64,000 bases of DNA from an uncultured Woeseia sp. (GCA_913031125.1 CAJWFK010000004.1:45471-109470); one strand, 5' to 3'; counted from the stretch's first letter, positions 47,097 to 56,566 are shown. Notes: generated by a model from the letters alone, not told the origin. Program-made: numbers and translations.

Positions 47097-48338
47097 TTAT
47101 AGCGCCGGTTTATTATCCAATTCTTTCAAATACCACTTGATAAAGGTTGAGACACGCGCTTCCTGTGTGGAGTAGGGGCCGGGACGATAGCGGCTGGACA
47201 AGATGCCAGAAAAATTATTCTCTATAATTATTTTATCCTGTTTTGTAGTCACGTCCCAAAGCCAGGCTACGTTATCAGGGTCATAGTCGATTGTCTCTTT
47301 TGCATTGCCGTCAACCAGCCAGGTGAACTGTACGTCAGTGTTAGTGGCATCGCGTGGCGTGAATCGCACCATCATGGCGACGTCGTTAGATGCCAGGATA
47401 TAGCCGATCGGATTGAATTGGATCGCTGTTTCGCCATGATCACATTCGTTGAATTGACCCATTAATATGTTGCAGGCGCGTTTCCCGTCTTTTGTTTCTG
47501 CCTCAAAGTTACGGTCATTGATTGGTAGACGCGCCAGCTGGGCCATATCAATTGATGCTTCATCACGAATAACTTCCGGCGTTGGGTGCCCTAAAGTCTC
47601 TGCTTTTTCTTTCCACGCATCCCAGGTTGCCTGATACTTTTTAAGTGCATCGGGTGGGCCGGAGCCCGGACCGGCACCCATCGCCAGCAGTTGATCTTTA
47701 GGGTGCACGTGGGTGTATTCAGGATGCGCAGCCGCACAGTGGTAACACTCGATAAAGTTCTCTACAACGAGTTTCCAGTTAGCAGCGGTGGGGTAATCTC
47801 GCTTTACGGCGATTTTGGCATCTTTCAAACCATGGAAATCCAGAACCTCTGCAAATTCTTCGTACTCCTTATCGAATTCTGGTGGGGAGTCGTTGGACAG
47901 GCACACAAAAATCAGGCCATAACAGACTTTGATGTGACATTTTTGTAATCCGAATTTTGATTTATCGAAATCAGCCGGCATCAGAGGCGGTTGCCTGAGT
48001 GCACCGTCAAGACCATAAGTCCAGGCGTGGTAAGGACAGGACAGTAGTTTCTTATTACCTTCCGGTTGCAGACAGATTAGTGAGCCGCGGTGACGACAAA
48101 CATTGAAGAATCCATTAATTGTATTTTCGTTTTGTCGAATAATAATGATCGATTCATTCGCGATCTCGAAGAGAAAATAGTCGCCTTTTTCCGGTATTCG
48201 GGAAACATGGTCAACGAGCAACCATTTTTGGCTTATGACGCGCTTTATATCTTGCTGAAAGATTTCTTCCGAACAATAAAAATCTTGCTCCAGGGAGTAG
48301 CCTTTGCGTTGCCGGGCAATTAGTTCATCACTAGTCAT
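47097..48338 (-). CDS. Rieske-type ring-hydroxylating/demethylating oxygenase alpha subunit
   Basis: A 413-residue catalytic subunit. The Rieske [2Fe-2S] site is CRHRG (Cys81, His83) and CPYHAW (Cys101, His104). The mononuclear iron site is ENFIECYHCAAAH (His200, His205, bridging Glu197). The C-terminal RYRPGPYS...FIKWYL resembles betaine and stachydrine demethylases of the GbcA/Stc2 type more than aromatic dioxygenases. No reductase is encoded nearby. It begins 94 bases after the YtcJ-type amidohydrolase. Substrate unknown. Confidence 0.92.
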   Translation of the reverse strand: MTSDELIARQRKGYSLEQDFYCSEEIFQQDIKRVISQKWLLVDHVSRIPEKGDYFLFEIANESIIIIRQNENTINGFFNVCRHRGSLICLQPEGNKKLLSCPYHAWTYGLDGALRQPPLMPADFDKSKFGLQKCHIKVCYGLIFVCLSNDSPPEFDKEYEEFAEVLDFHGLKDAKIAVKRDYPTAANWKLVVENFIECYHCAAAHPEYTHVHPKDQLLAMGAGPGSGPPDALKKYQATWDAWKEKAETLGHPTPEVIRDEASIDMAQLARLPINDRNFEAETKDGKRACNILMGQFNECDHGETAIQFNPIGYILASNDVAMMVRFTPRDATNTDVQFTWLVDGNAKETIDYDPDNVAWLWDVTTKQDKIIIENNFSGILSSRYRPGPYSTQEARVSTFIKWYLKELDNKPAL

Positions 48339-48432
48339 AAGCTTATATTTCTAGATTTTCACAGACTCGCACGTCTTGTGGATTGGTTATCTATGAACGC
48401 TTGGGTTCTGTGGACTTAGCACGTCATAGTAC

Positions 48433-50142
48433 CTACAGCTCGCCATGAACCAGCTTTCCGTCCATGATCACCGCAACTGGCTTAGTCTTATGTACATCAT
48501 AACGACTAACGTTAAACAGGTTTTGATTTAACACAACTAAGTCAGCTTGTTTCCCAACTTCGATTGATCCTAATTCGTGCGACCGGCCTAACTGGTAAGC
48601 ACCATTGATTGTGTAACCATCGACAAGCGTATCTAGCCTTAGTCTCTCGCTCCGTGGTGGTGCATACCGTGCATTAGCACCACCTTCGATTGGTTGGCGA
48701 TTATGGCCGATTTGGATGCCGTAATATGGATTAGCCGCTTCATTCCGCCATCCTTCAGCAGTAGTTATATCGCTAGAAAAGGTCACCACTGCGTCATCCG
48801 CAATCATAGGTTGGGCGCGCATTTGTGATAAAGCCTTATCCCCAATAGCTGATATGACATTGTGGTCAGCGACGTTGCCGTGCCATGCAGGCGTGAAAGA
48901 GGCAATGACACCCAAATCCTTGAAGCGATAAAAGTCGGTGTCGAGTACCGTTTCCAGATGGCATATCGCGATTCGGATCGGGGGAGGACCGCCGAGTGTC
49001 TCATGCGCGCGCTCCACTGCATTTAAAAATTTGTTCGTTGACTTATCACCGACCGAATGAACATGCACATTTATCTGCTCTTTTGATAGCTTGATGATCA
49101 AACTATGCAGTTGCTCTTCCGAGAACAATGAGTCGCCGCTATTTCCAGGGGTGTCCAGGTAATCATCAAACATATCTGCGGTGCGTGTTTCAATAACACC
49201 ATCATGGAAAATCTTCAGTGTATCGATGCGGAGTCTGTCGCTACCATATTTTTCATTGAGCGCTTTAACCTGGGAAATTGCGGTTTCATAGTCTTGTGGT
49301 ACGAACAGGGTGAAGCTTGCATGGTAGCGAACGGGGAGTCTTCCTGATTTATCTAGCCGCGATAGGGCGGCATATGTTTCATCGTCAATGCCAAAATTTC
49401 CTGCATCAAGCAATGTCGTGACCCCCATACTTCGGAGGTACGTCAGAAAACCAACAAGCTCGTTTTCCACAGTAGGCGTAATCGATAGAAAGTTATTCAC
49501 AAAAAGAGAGCTGGCAGATTCAGTTACCCATCCACTGGGTTCGCCCGATGCATCCCGTTGGTAGAATGAAAACCCGGGAATTATGTCTTGGGTGTCACTA
49601 TCAATGCCGGCTACTTCCAGCGCCCGGCTGTTGACCCAAACCGAATGTCCCCAGTAGTCAAAGAGGATCACTGGTCGTTCTGATTCGATTTTATCGAGAG
49701 CAGTTTTGTCAGGCCCTGTTTTACCGAATGTACCATTATCCCAGGAGCCTCCCAGAATGAACTCACGGTCAGGATTTGAAGTAATCATCTCAGCTACGTT
49801 TTTCATCAGGACTGCACGGTCCTGAACAACTTCCATTTCGAGGAAATCATGAGATGCAGCAACCATGCCCGGATGGGTGTGGGCATCGACCATGCCGGGT
49901 AAAATCAACTTGCCCGCTAAATCGACTACCCGTGCACCGGGACCGGTATATGCCAGAGCACTAGAATGATCTCCCACATGAGCAATTTTCTCGCCCTTCA
50001 CCACTAAGGCACTGGCCCAAGGTGCTTGTTTATTAGCAGTATAGATTTTTGCGTTTGTATATACGGTGCCAATATTGTTTGCACCGGCAGTGGCACAGCA
50101 AAAAATGCCGAGAGTGGCAAAAAGTATAAATGGTCTGCCCAT
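48433..50142 (-). CDS. Exported YtcJ-type amidohydrolase
   Basis: About 569 residues from ATG 50142, which begins a signal peptide (MGRPFILFATLGIFCCATAG); the frame is open to 50232 but that adds 30 unlikely residues. The amidohydrolase-3 fold shows VDAHTHPG (metal His pair), a central HVHSVGD near residue 370, the ICHLETV His, and the catalytic Asp in TFSSDITTAEGW. YtcJ-like proteins cleave amides or enol esters; substrate unknown. It is the first gene of the five-gene minus cluster. Confidence 0.9.
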   Translation of the reverse strand: MGRPFILFATLGIFCCATAGANNIGTVYTNAKIYTANKQAPWASALVVKGEKIAHVGDHSSALAYTGPGARVVDLAGKLILPGMVDAHTHPGMVAASHDFLEMEVVQDRAVLMKNVAEMITSNPDREFILGGSWDNGTFGKTGPDKTALDKIESERPVILFDYWGHSVWVNSRALEVAGIDSDTQDIIPGFSFYQRDASGEPSGWVTESASSLFVNNFLSITPTVENELVGFLTYLRSMGVTTLLDAGNFGIDDETYAALSRLDKSGRLPVRYHASFTLFVPQDYETAISQVKALNEKYGSDRLRIDTLKIFHDGVIETRTADMFDDYLDTPGNSGDSLFSEEQLHSLIIKLSKEQINVHVHSVGDKSTNKFLNAVERAHETLGGPPPIRIAICHLETVLDTDFYRFKDLGVIASFTPAWHGNVADHNVISAIGDKALSQMRAQPMIADDAVVTFSSDITTAEGWRNEAANPYYGIQIGHNRQPIEGGANARYAPPRSERLRLDTLVDGYTINGAYQLGRSHELGSIEVGKQADLVVLNQNLFNVSRYDVHKTKPVAVIMDGKLVHGEL

Positions 50143-50251
50143 ATTTAATTGCTCTTGTAGGTGAGAAGTGAGACTAGAAAAATAACGTGGCTGAATATAA
50201 CAATTTTTTAGGGCGGTCGTTAAATCAGTCACTTAGCATAATAGAAGTATT

Positions 50252-50279
50252 GTTACGCTGAGCTTAGAATAAGCGTAAC
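50252..50279. promoter_or_regulatory. 8-bp inverted repeat upstream of methyltransferase
   Basis: GTTACGCT (50252-50259) and AGCGTAAC (50272-50279) are perfect inverted 8-mers, 12 bases apart, just before the methyltransferase start and downstream of a CATAAT that resembles a -10 element (near 50237). It sits in the divergent region with the YtcJ-type operon, so it is a candidate operator or a leader hairpin. Confidence 0.4.
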
Positions 50280-50313
50280 GAAATAATTTATGTACAGGAA
50301 GGGGAAAGTAGAC

Positions 50314-51006
50314 ATGGCAGGGACTGCGCCAATTGAATATCAGCGAGACTATTTTGAAAGTACGCTTAGTAAAGCCCGAGCGTTTCCTAGGGAATATGAT
50401 TTTTACCGGTCTTTTTTAGGGCTCTATGTTCAGGGAGATTCGGTTCTGAATGTTGGATGTGGGCCATTGTTTTATGAAGACCTGATGCACTTTAACCAGC
50501 TGCCGAGACACTATGTTGGAGTGGATATTAATAGTACTGCATTTGAATATATGAATGAGACTGAACATCCTCGATTAGAAGAATGCAGAAATTACGTTAA
50601 GGCTAACAATATTCGCACTGAATCAGTCGATGAAAGCATATTTGATTGGGCGGCAAATACAGATCAACGTTTTGATTCTATTTTCGGTGTGGGTGTTTTT
50701 GCTACTTTCTATGGAGAAAAATTTGAACAGCTTATGAAGGTGCTTTGGCGTGTTTTGAAGGAAGGAGGGCACTTAGTCAATGTAAGTTGGGATGGTGACT
50801 ATTACACCGAGAAGATAGCCAAGGAAAAAGTTGATTATCAATTCGGTCAAGGCGGTCCAGGATATACGCCCGATGAGGTAGTGCAGCAAATAGAAAAAGG
50901 TGGTTTTCGGCTTAGGGAGAGACGAATTATTATGACAGACGATCCCAAGAGCTATAGGTGGGACTCGATACATATCTCCGCCTACAGAAAAGAATGGGGC
51001 TCATGA
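50314..51006 (+). CDS. Class I SAM-dependent methyltransferase
   Basis: About 230 residues. SAM-binding motif I is VLNVGCGPLFYEDL, motif II acid follows in VGVDIN, and an LVNVSWDGDYY region ends the fold. ATG 50314 follows GGAAGGGG and is preferred to the ATG at 50290. Methyl acceptor unknown; the M20 hydrolase start overlaps its stop by ATGA, so the two are co-translated, which hints that they act on related compounds. Confidence 0.87.
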   Translation: MAGTAPIEYQRDYFESTLSKARAFPREYDFYRSFLGLYVQGDSVLNVGCGPLFYEDLMHFNQLPRHYVGVDINSTAFEYMNETEHPRLEECRNYVKANNIRTESVDESIFDWAANTDQRFDSIFGVGVFATFYGEKFEQLMKVLWRVLKEGGHLVNVSWDGDYYTEKIAKEKVDYQFGQGGPGYTPDEVVQQIEKGGFRLRERRIIMTDDPKSYRWDSIHISAYRKEWGS

Positions 51007-52334
51007 TTGGTATTCGAATTTTGGTTATACCGATTATTGCAATAGCAGCATTGTTGGGCTTCGCTGGCCTGGCACTGGGGCAGGAAAAGATTTCCGCAAG
51101 TCCTGCACGCATGGAGGACAGAATAAATGCGTTATCGCATTTTGGCGCGACGCCCAAGGGAGGTGTCAGCCGGGTAGCATTTAGTAATGCTGACCTTGAA
51201 GGCCGAGCCTATATCACAGAGTTGATGCAGAGCGCGCATCTTGAAGTGCGTATTGATGCTGCCGGCAATATTTTAGGTCGGAGAAGTGGCCGAGAGGATG
51301 GGTTGCCGCCGATTTTGTTTGGATCTCATATCGATTCGGTACCCGGCGGAGGGAACTACGATGGTGATGTAGGAGTTATCGGTGCTATCGAAGTAATTGA
51401 ATTGTTGAACGAGAACAATATAGAGACCCGTCACCCTCTCGAGGTAGTGAGTTTTACGGATGAGGAAGGCGGCCTCTCGGGCAGCCGCGCGATGGTCGGA
51501 AAATTGTCAAAGGAAGCCCTTGAGGTTGTTTCGCATAGCGGTATGACCATTGGTGAGGGTATCCGACATGTCGGTGGAGACCCGGATCGTCTTGATTTGG
51601 CCTTAAAAAACCCAGGCGATTTGGCAGCGTTCATCGAACTGCATATCGAGCAGGGTGCGATTCTCTACGAAGAGGACATCGATATTGGGGTGGTTGAAGG
51701 AATTGTCGGTATACGTTGGTGGGATGTATTGATCGATGGTATGGCTAATCACGCCGGCACGACTCCAATGAACCGGCGCCAGGATGCAATGGTGACTGCG
51801 TCTAAACTCGTGCTATCCATTAACCGCATCGCCAACGAACTCGAAGGTCGCCAGGTTGCTACTGTCGGACGTATACAGGCTTTTCCAGGCGCACCAAACG
51901 TTATCCCGGGTAGAGTCGCTATGAGCCTGGAGATCCGCGATCTGGATGCCGAAAAGATGCAACGAGTTTTTGACCTGATAGAAGATGAAGCTATACGTAT
52001 CGCAAACGCTGGGTCAACACGTATACATTTCGAGGAGCTGGATGTTGCATCGCCACCAGCACCGACGAACCATGTTATGCGCGATATTATTGCGTCAGCA
52101 GCGAACCAAATTGGTTTGACATATCGCCGAATGCCCTCTGGAGCTGGTCACGATGCACAGGACCTCGCTCTAATTGCACCAACCGGCATGATTTTTGTAC
52201 CAAGCGTCGGTGGTATTAGTCACTCGCCAGAAGAATTCACGTCGGCAAAGGATATGGCGAATGGTGCAAATGTTTTGTTACACACGGTGCTTGCGGTCGA
52301 TAGCGGAGCACTCGATGTGAGCAGTGATCCATAG
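51003..52334 (+). CDS. Exported M20-family N-carbamoyl/amide amidohydrolase
   Basis: About 443 residues. ATG 51003 overlaps the methyltransferase stop; a signal peptide follows (IGIRILVIPIIAIAALLGFA, cleavage near GLALGQ). Metal-site motifs of the hydantoinase/carbamoylase branch are clear: FGSHIDSVPGGGNYDGD, FTDEEGG, LHIEQG and SGAGHDAQD. These enzymes hydrolyse N-carbamoyl amino acids, allantoate or ureidoglycolate. Export is atypical for the family, which is normally cytosolic. Related to the MFS gene that follows 60 bases later. Confidence 0.9.
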   Translation: MIGIRILVIPIIAIAALLGFAGLALGQEKISASPARMEDRINALSHFGATPKGGVSRVAFSNADLEGRAYITELMQSAHLEVRIDAAGNILGRRSGREDGLPPILFGSHIDSVPGGGNYDGDVGVIGAIEVIELLNENNIETRHPLEVVSFTDEEGGLSGSRAMVGKLSKEALEVVSHSGMTIGEGIRHVGGDPDRLDLALKNPGDLAAFIELHIEQGAILYEEDIDIGVVEGIVGIRWWDVLIDGMANHAGTTPMNRRQDAMVTASKLVLSINRIANELEGRQVATVGRIQAFPGAPNVIPGRVAMSLEIRDLDAEKMQRVFDLIEDEAIRIANAGSTRIHFEELDVASPPAPTNHVMRDIIASAANQIGLTYRRMPSGAGHDAQDLALIAPTGMIFVPSVGGISHSPEEFTSAKDMANGANVLLHTVLAVDSGALDVSSDP

Positions 52335-52394
52335 GCGCATAGTTAACACATGGGATGGTTTATGGATGGCTTGCTACTTAACGGAGCGCTTTGA

Positions 52395-53639
52395 GTGAAT
52401 ATTAGTAATCAGAAGTTTAGACGGTGGGTGATAATGATAGTGCTAAGCCTATCAGGGGGTGTTATTTTTTTTCTACCCCATCTGCAAGAGGTTTATTACA
52501 AGCCGCTCGCGGACGCACTCTCTCTGGATAATACTCAGGTTGGTTCTCTGGTAAGTATTTTCGGTGTAACGGCAATGTTATCTTATCTTCCAGGGGGCTG
52601 GTTGGCAGATCGAGTCTCACCAAGAATATTACTAACGTCTTCGCTTTTGCTGACCGGGGCAACCGGCTTATATTTTGCGACTTTTCCGAGTTATAGGATC
52701 AGCCTTGCTATTCATGCTCTCTGGGGCGTCACAATAACTTTACTGTTTTGGGGTTCGATGATCAGGGTAACTCGGAATTGGGCACCCGGACATCAGCAGG
52801 GCAAGGCTTTCGGTATTCTTGAAACAGGACGCGGTTTAACAGAGGTATTAGTCTCTATGGCGGTCCTCACTGTTTTTGGGCTGCTTGGCAGTAAATCGTT
52901 TGCTTTGTCGATGGTTATTGTGCAGTTCTCCGGATTGCTGATTATTTTTGGCATTCTTGCTTGGTTGACCATAGGAGATGATGCTGATGGTAAAAGCACT
53001 TCGGCAGACGCACAAAAGCCCAGGCTTAGTGACATTGTTCGCGTATTGAAGATGCCTGTCGTCTGGTTAATAGCTGTAGTTGTTATGGCTGGCTACTGTG
53101 CTTATTGGGGTACGTATCGTTTTACGTCATATTCGTCTGACATTTTTTCCATGAGTGTAACTATGGCGGCAGTTATAAGTGTTGGAAAAATGTGGCTAAA
53201 GCCACCAGCTGCGCTAGTCGCCGGATTCGTTTCAGATAAAATTGGGGTGGTTAGAGCTGTCGCAATCCTGTTTGGCTTCCTTATTGCGACATTTGCCGTT
53301 TTCGCATTTATTCCAGGAGGGCCAGCGCTATTGCCGGTAATGATTATTAATGTCGCCCTTACCTCAATGGCGGTTTTCGCTTTGCGTGGAATCTATTTTG
53401 CTCTGCTGGAAGAGGGGGGTATTCCAATGGCAGTTACAGGGACGGCAGCTGGCGTCGTTTCAACAATTGGTTTCACGCCAGACATATTTATGCCGTTGCT
53501 GGGCGGCATGTTGCTGGATAGCTTTCCTGGCGCCTCTGGCTATCGCCTTTTTTTCCTGAGTGTTGCCGGTATATGTTTTATCGGGCTGATGGCAACTCTC
53601 AGAATCAGCCAACTAGCCAGACGACAGGCTCACAGGTAA
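52395..53639 (+). CDS. MFS transporter
   Basis: A 414-residue 12-helix MFS protein. It shows the loop-2 motif GGWLADRVSPRILL, and SGGVIFFLPHLQEVYYKPLA at the N-terminus, typical of nitrate/oxalate-like or sugar-phosphate-like branches. Start is GTG 52395. It follows the M20 amidohydrolase and probably imports its product or substrate. It converges with the arginase-family gene. Confidence 0.87.
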   Translation: MNISNQKFRRWVIMIVLSLSGGVIFFLPHLQEVYYKPLADALSLDNTQVGSLVSIFGVTAMLSYLPGGWLADRVSPRILLTSSLLLTGATGLYFATFPSYRISLAIHALWGVTITLLFWGSMIRVTRNWAPGHQQGKAFGILETGRGLTEVLVSMAVLTVFGLLGSKSFALSMVIVQFSGLLIIFGILAWLTIGDDADGKSTSADAQKPRLSDIVRVLKMPVVWLIAVVVMAGYCAYWGTYRFTSYSSDIFSMSVTMAAVISVGKMWLKPPAALVAGFVSDKIGVVRAVAILFGFLIATFAVFAFIPGGPALLPVMIINVALTSMAVFALRGIYFALLEEGGIPMAVTGTAAGVVSTIGFTPDIFMPLLGGMLLDSFPGASGYRLFFLSVAGICFIGLMATLRISQLARRQAHR

Positions 53640-53671
53640 TCCTGTCGAAAAATTACAGTCCCCAGTTTTAT

Positions 53672-54634
53672 TTATTCGCAGTGGCCTGCTCTGATTGAGG
53701 CACCAATGAAATTACAGATGAGCCGCTCTGCATGGATCATCGTGATATTTCTAATATCATTACTCGGAGCAATTTCGACCAGGTCCATACCTACGACACG
53801 ACCCTTGTTAACCAAGCCATGCAACAGCTTCCTTGTCTGAATCCAGTCCAGACCACCTGGTGTCTGTGCCATAACTGCCGGCATAATTGTAGGATCTATT
53901 CCATCTGCATCGATTGTCAGGTAGTAAGGGCCACCGTCTGGAATACGATCCAACACAGCTTCCATACCGATATCATGCATTTCATAAGCGGAGATCAGGT
54001 CAGCGCCGTAAGCTCTGGCATCTGCAACCTCCTGGGTTCTCGCGCTGCCAATACCGCGTAATCCAATCTGTACAATTTTGTTAATCCAGGGCATTTCGGA
54101 TGCGCGACGAATTGGACTTGAATAGCCTTCTTTTTCACCATTAATTTCATCACGCCAGTCTAGATGTGCATCGATTTGCACCAATGTTATGGGTTTATCA
54201 AATACTTCAAGCGCCCTCATCACTGGGATAGGGATTCCATGGTCTCCACCGATTGCAATCAGAATCGCTCCATGGGAGAAAATCTTACGCGCAGCCGCTT
54301 CTGCACGCCTATAGTGCTCTTTATGATCAGAAGCGTCTGCACTTATGTTGCCGCAATCGACGACCCTGATGTTTTTCTCTGCGAGTAGGGGGCCGCCGAG
54401 ATCCCAATCGAAGTGGTTCTTAGCATATTCGATATCTTCCAAAACGGGTGTGCGGCGAAGCACGTCAGGTGTCCTGCTTTGGTCATTTGCCATAGCTGAA
54501 GCGTCGTAGGGCATACCAAAAGGTATTCCGAGTATCGCGAAGTCAGCTTGTAGCTCGTCTATGTTAGTGACTAAAGGAAAGTTAAGAAAAGTTCCAGTGT
54601 TGTAAGAAGGAGGGGCTGTCAGTTTAATTGTCAT
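53672..54634 (-). CDS. Agmatinase/ureohydrolase family enzyme
   Basis: About 320 residues. Di-manganese site ligands are visible: GGDHGIP, QIDAHLDWRDE and TIDADGIDP. These place it in the arginase/agmatinase/guanidinohydrolase family that releases urea from guanidino compounds. The substrate is not known: the Arg- and agmatine-selective loops cannot be judged by eye. The likely start is ATG 54634 (MTIKL); ATG 54643 is 3 codons longer. The AT-rich gap of about 155 bases upstream separates it from the DUF819 gene. Confidence 0.9.
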   Translation of the reverse strand: MTIKLTAPPSYNTGTFLNFPLVTNIDELQADFAILGIPFGMPYDASAMANDQSRTPDVLRRTPVLEDIEYAKNHFDWDLGGPLLAEKNIRVVDCGNISADASDHKEHYRRAEAAARKIFSHGAILIAIGGDHGIPIPVMRALEVFDKPITLVQIDAHLDWRDEINGEKEGYSSPIRRASEMPWINKIVQIGLRGIGSARTQEVADARAYGADLISAYEMHDIGMEAVLDRIPDGGPYYLTIDADGIDPTIMPAVMAQTPGGLDWIQTRKLLHGLVNKGRVVGMDLVEIAPSNDIRNITMIHAERLICNFIGASIRAGHCE

Positions 54635-54763
54635 GACGTACATTCCCGAAAAATTTTAATTGCAGGGCCAGAAGAATAAAGGAAAGGTGTTTGCCGTGCT
54701 TATAAATCTATAATGCATACGACATATATTAAAGTTAAATATATAAAAGCTTTATTAATAATT

Positions 54764-54780
54764 GTTTTATATAATAAAAC
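54764..54780. promoter_or_regulatory. AT-rich inverted repeat upstream of ureohydrolase
   Basis: GTTTTAT (54764-54770) and ATAAAAC (54774-54780) flank ATA in an unusually AT-rich gap (about 54690-54795) between the DUF819 stop and the ureohydrolase start. It may be a weak hairpin, a promoter element or an operator for the ureohydrolase. Confidence 0.3.
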
Positions 54781-54798
54781 GTATATATAAAGTTTTAG

Positions 54799-55959
54799 TC
54801 AGGCATTCAATACTAGCAATATTCTGGCAACGCCTAAGCCCACAAAAGAGCCTAGTAACGAACCAATCAAAGACATCATGATGGCTACCGGAACCAGGCG
54901 CTTGTCATAGGCAGCACCCACCACAGCAGCTGATGGCGAACTACCAATATTCGCAATAGACGCAATTCCGACCAAGTACAAGTTCATGCGTAGTAGCCGT
55001 GCCGAAAAAAGCAGAATTACAGCATGGATTGCCAGGATCATGAATCCAGAGAGGATATAAAGTGGCGCCTCTACAAGCGCACCCAAGCTGACCTCTGCGC
55101 CGATTAATGCCACAATCAAATACAACATAACGCCGGATATTTCGTTGCTACCCGTCAGTTTTCCGATAGATGTAGGAGCCAACAGCATACCGAGAAATGT
55201 AGATATAATGATTGCCCAAATGAGTTGATTAAAAATCCCTGTTCCAGCCAAAGTATCGCCGACACGTAGGCTTAACATCCCGACGAAAAGTGATAATCCG
55301 AGCATTAATAACAGGCTCTGGAAGTCGGTAAATGCTCTATCGTCAGGATTATCCAGTGCATCAAATATTTGGTCGATTCCGCGGTTGTCAGCTTGAAGGA
55401 AGTGATCAAAGCGTGACTTAAAAGGCTTGAGTCCAATAATAATAACGAGCCAGATCGAGTAGCAGAGTGCGCCCATCAGTAGCGTGTAGGTCATTGCTGT
55501 ATCTGTAACACTAAGTGCTTCTTTGACTGCAACGAAATTTTGAGTGCCGCCAGTCCAGCCAGCCGACATCGCCCCAAAGGTTAGTGGTGTTTCATCGCCG
55601 AGAATCGGATTCATAATTAGCTGAACCAATACGAAACCTATAACGATCGATAAAGTGGAAATGAGGCACAGACCGATGAGTCGAATACCTAGTTTCCTGA
55701 TCACTACCAAATTGAATTTCAGTGACATCAGGAACAGCATCGCCGGAATAAGATTATCCCGAAATGCCGACCTTGTTGTCCGGATTTCTGGTGTTAGCTC
55801 CCACGCTCCAACTGTATAGAGCGCCATTGAGGAAAACATGACGAGCACGATGCTCGGAAACCATTGAAAAAAACGGTTGTGATACTTTTGTTCTGCCCAT
55901 ACCAATAGTCCACAGAGACCTAGCATAGTTGCAATGAACTCAAAGCCGCTGTTAATCAA
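54799..55959 (-). CDS. DUF819 family integral membrane protein
   Basis: A 386-residue polytopic protein with about ten hydrophobic segments. MLFLMSLKFNLVVIRKLG and GAMSAGWTGGTQNFVAVKEAL match the DUF819 (YjcL-like) family, whose members resemble transporters. The central repeat ANIGSSPSAAVVGAAYDKRL is typical too. Upstream of the ureohydrolase on the same strand, so it may move a guanidino or amino-acid substrate. Function unproven. Confidence 0.85.
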   Translation of the reverse strand: MINSGFEFIATMLGLCGLLVWAEQKYHNRFFQWFPSIVLVMFSSMALYTVGAWELTPEIRTTRSAFRDNLIPAMLFLMSLKFNLVVIRKLGIRLIGLCLISTLSIVIGFVLVQLIMNPILGDETPLTFGAMSAGWTGGTQNFVAVKEALSVTDTAMTYTLLMGALCYSIWLVIIIGLKPFKSRFDHFLQADNRGIDQIFDALDNPDDRAFTDFQSLLLMLGLSLFVGMLSLRVGDTLAGTGIFNQLIWAIIISTFLGMLLAPTSIGKLTGSNEISGVMLYLIVALIGAEVSLGALVEAPLYILSGFMILAIHAVILLFSARLLRMNLYLVGIASIANIGSSPSAAVVGAAYDKRLVPVAIMMSLIGSLLGSFVGLGVARILLVLNA

Positions 55960-55996
55960 GGTGCTCAGCCTTAGCCAACTTCACAATGAATAATCA

Positions 55997-56566
55997 CTAA
56001 TTTGCTGAATTAATTTTCGCTTGTTCGGGCTGCTCAGGCATATGTTCCAGCAGCTCGTAGCCACCTTGCATGGCTTCCATATCACCGTTCGGAGACCAAT
56101 CAGCCCAGATAACAATTGCCCTTTCGGTTGATATTACTTCAAGGCTATGGATCGCATTTGGTTTCATGTAGACCGTTGAACCAGGTGTGGCGATGAATTC
56201 TTCTCCATCAACATTCCACTTCGCGCTCCCGGAGATAAAGTAATACAGTTCAGGAGTCGGGTGCCTATGGGCTGAATATATTGCTCCGGGCCCCAGTTCA
56301 CCAACACCGAATGCCATGTCCGGGTCGGGCAACGCCTCCCCAAAACGTCCTCCTGTCCCGACAAGGGTCTTCCAGCGCATAACTTCGCTCATACGCTGGA
56401 CATCCTGCAAACGTAGTCGAAACTCTTCAGGAATTTCACTTGGATTGCCAGCTATGGCTTCAGGCCAGGGGACGTCCTGCTCGTTCAGGTGTACCGTCGA
56501 CTGCTGTCCAGATACCGGTAAACTGATTAATAGAACGAGTCCAAATCCTGACAAAAATCGTAGCAT
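55997..56566 (-). CDS. Exported cupin-domain protein
   Basis: About 189 residues from ATG 56566 (MLRFLSGFGLVLLISLPVSG signal peptide). A single cupin has metal ligands HRHPTPELYYF (His, His, Glu, followed by Tyr two residues on) and a last His in KPNAIHSLEV 40 residues after the first. The spacing and the Glu-x-Tyr are the pattern I recall for DMSP lyases of the DddK/Q group, but many cupins share it. The enzyme activity is therefore unknown. Confidence 0.78.
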   Translation of the reverse strand: MLRFLSGFGLVLLISLPVSGQQSTVHLNEQDVPWPEAIAGNPSEIPEEFRLRLQDVQRMSEVMRWKTLVGTGGRFGEALPDPDMAFGVGELGPGAIYSAHRHPTPELYYFISGSAKWNVDGEEFIATPGSTVYMKPNAIHSLEVISTERAIVIWADWSPNGDMEAMQGGYELLEHMPEQPEQAKINSAN

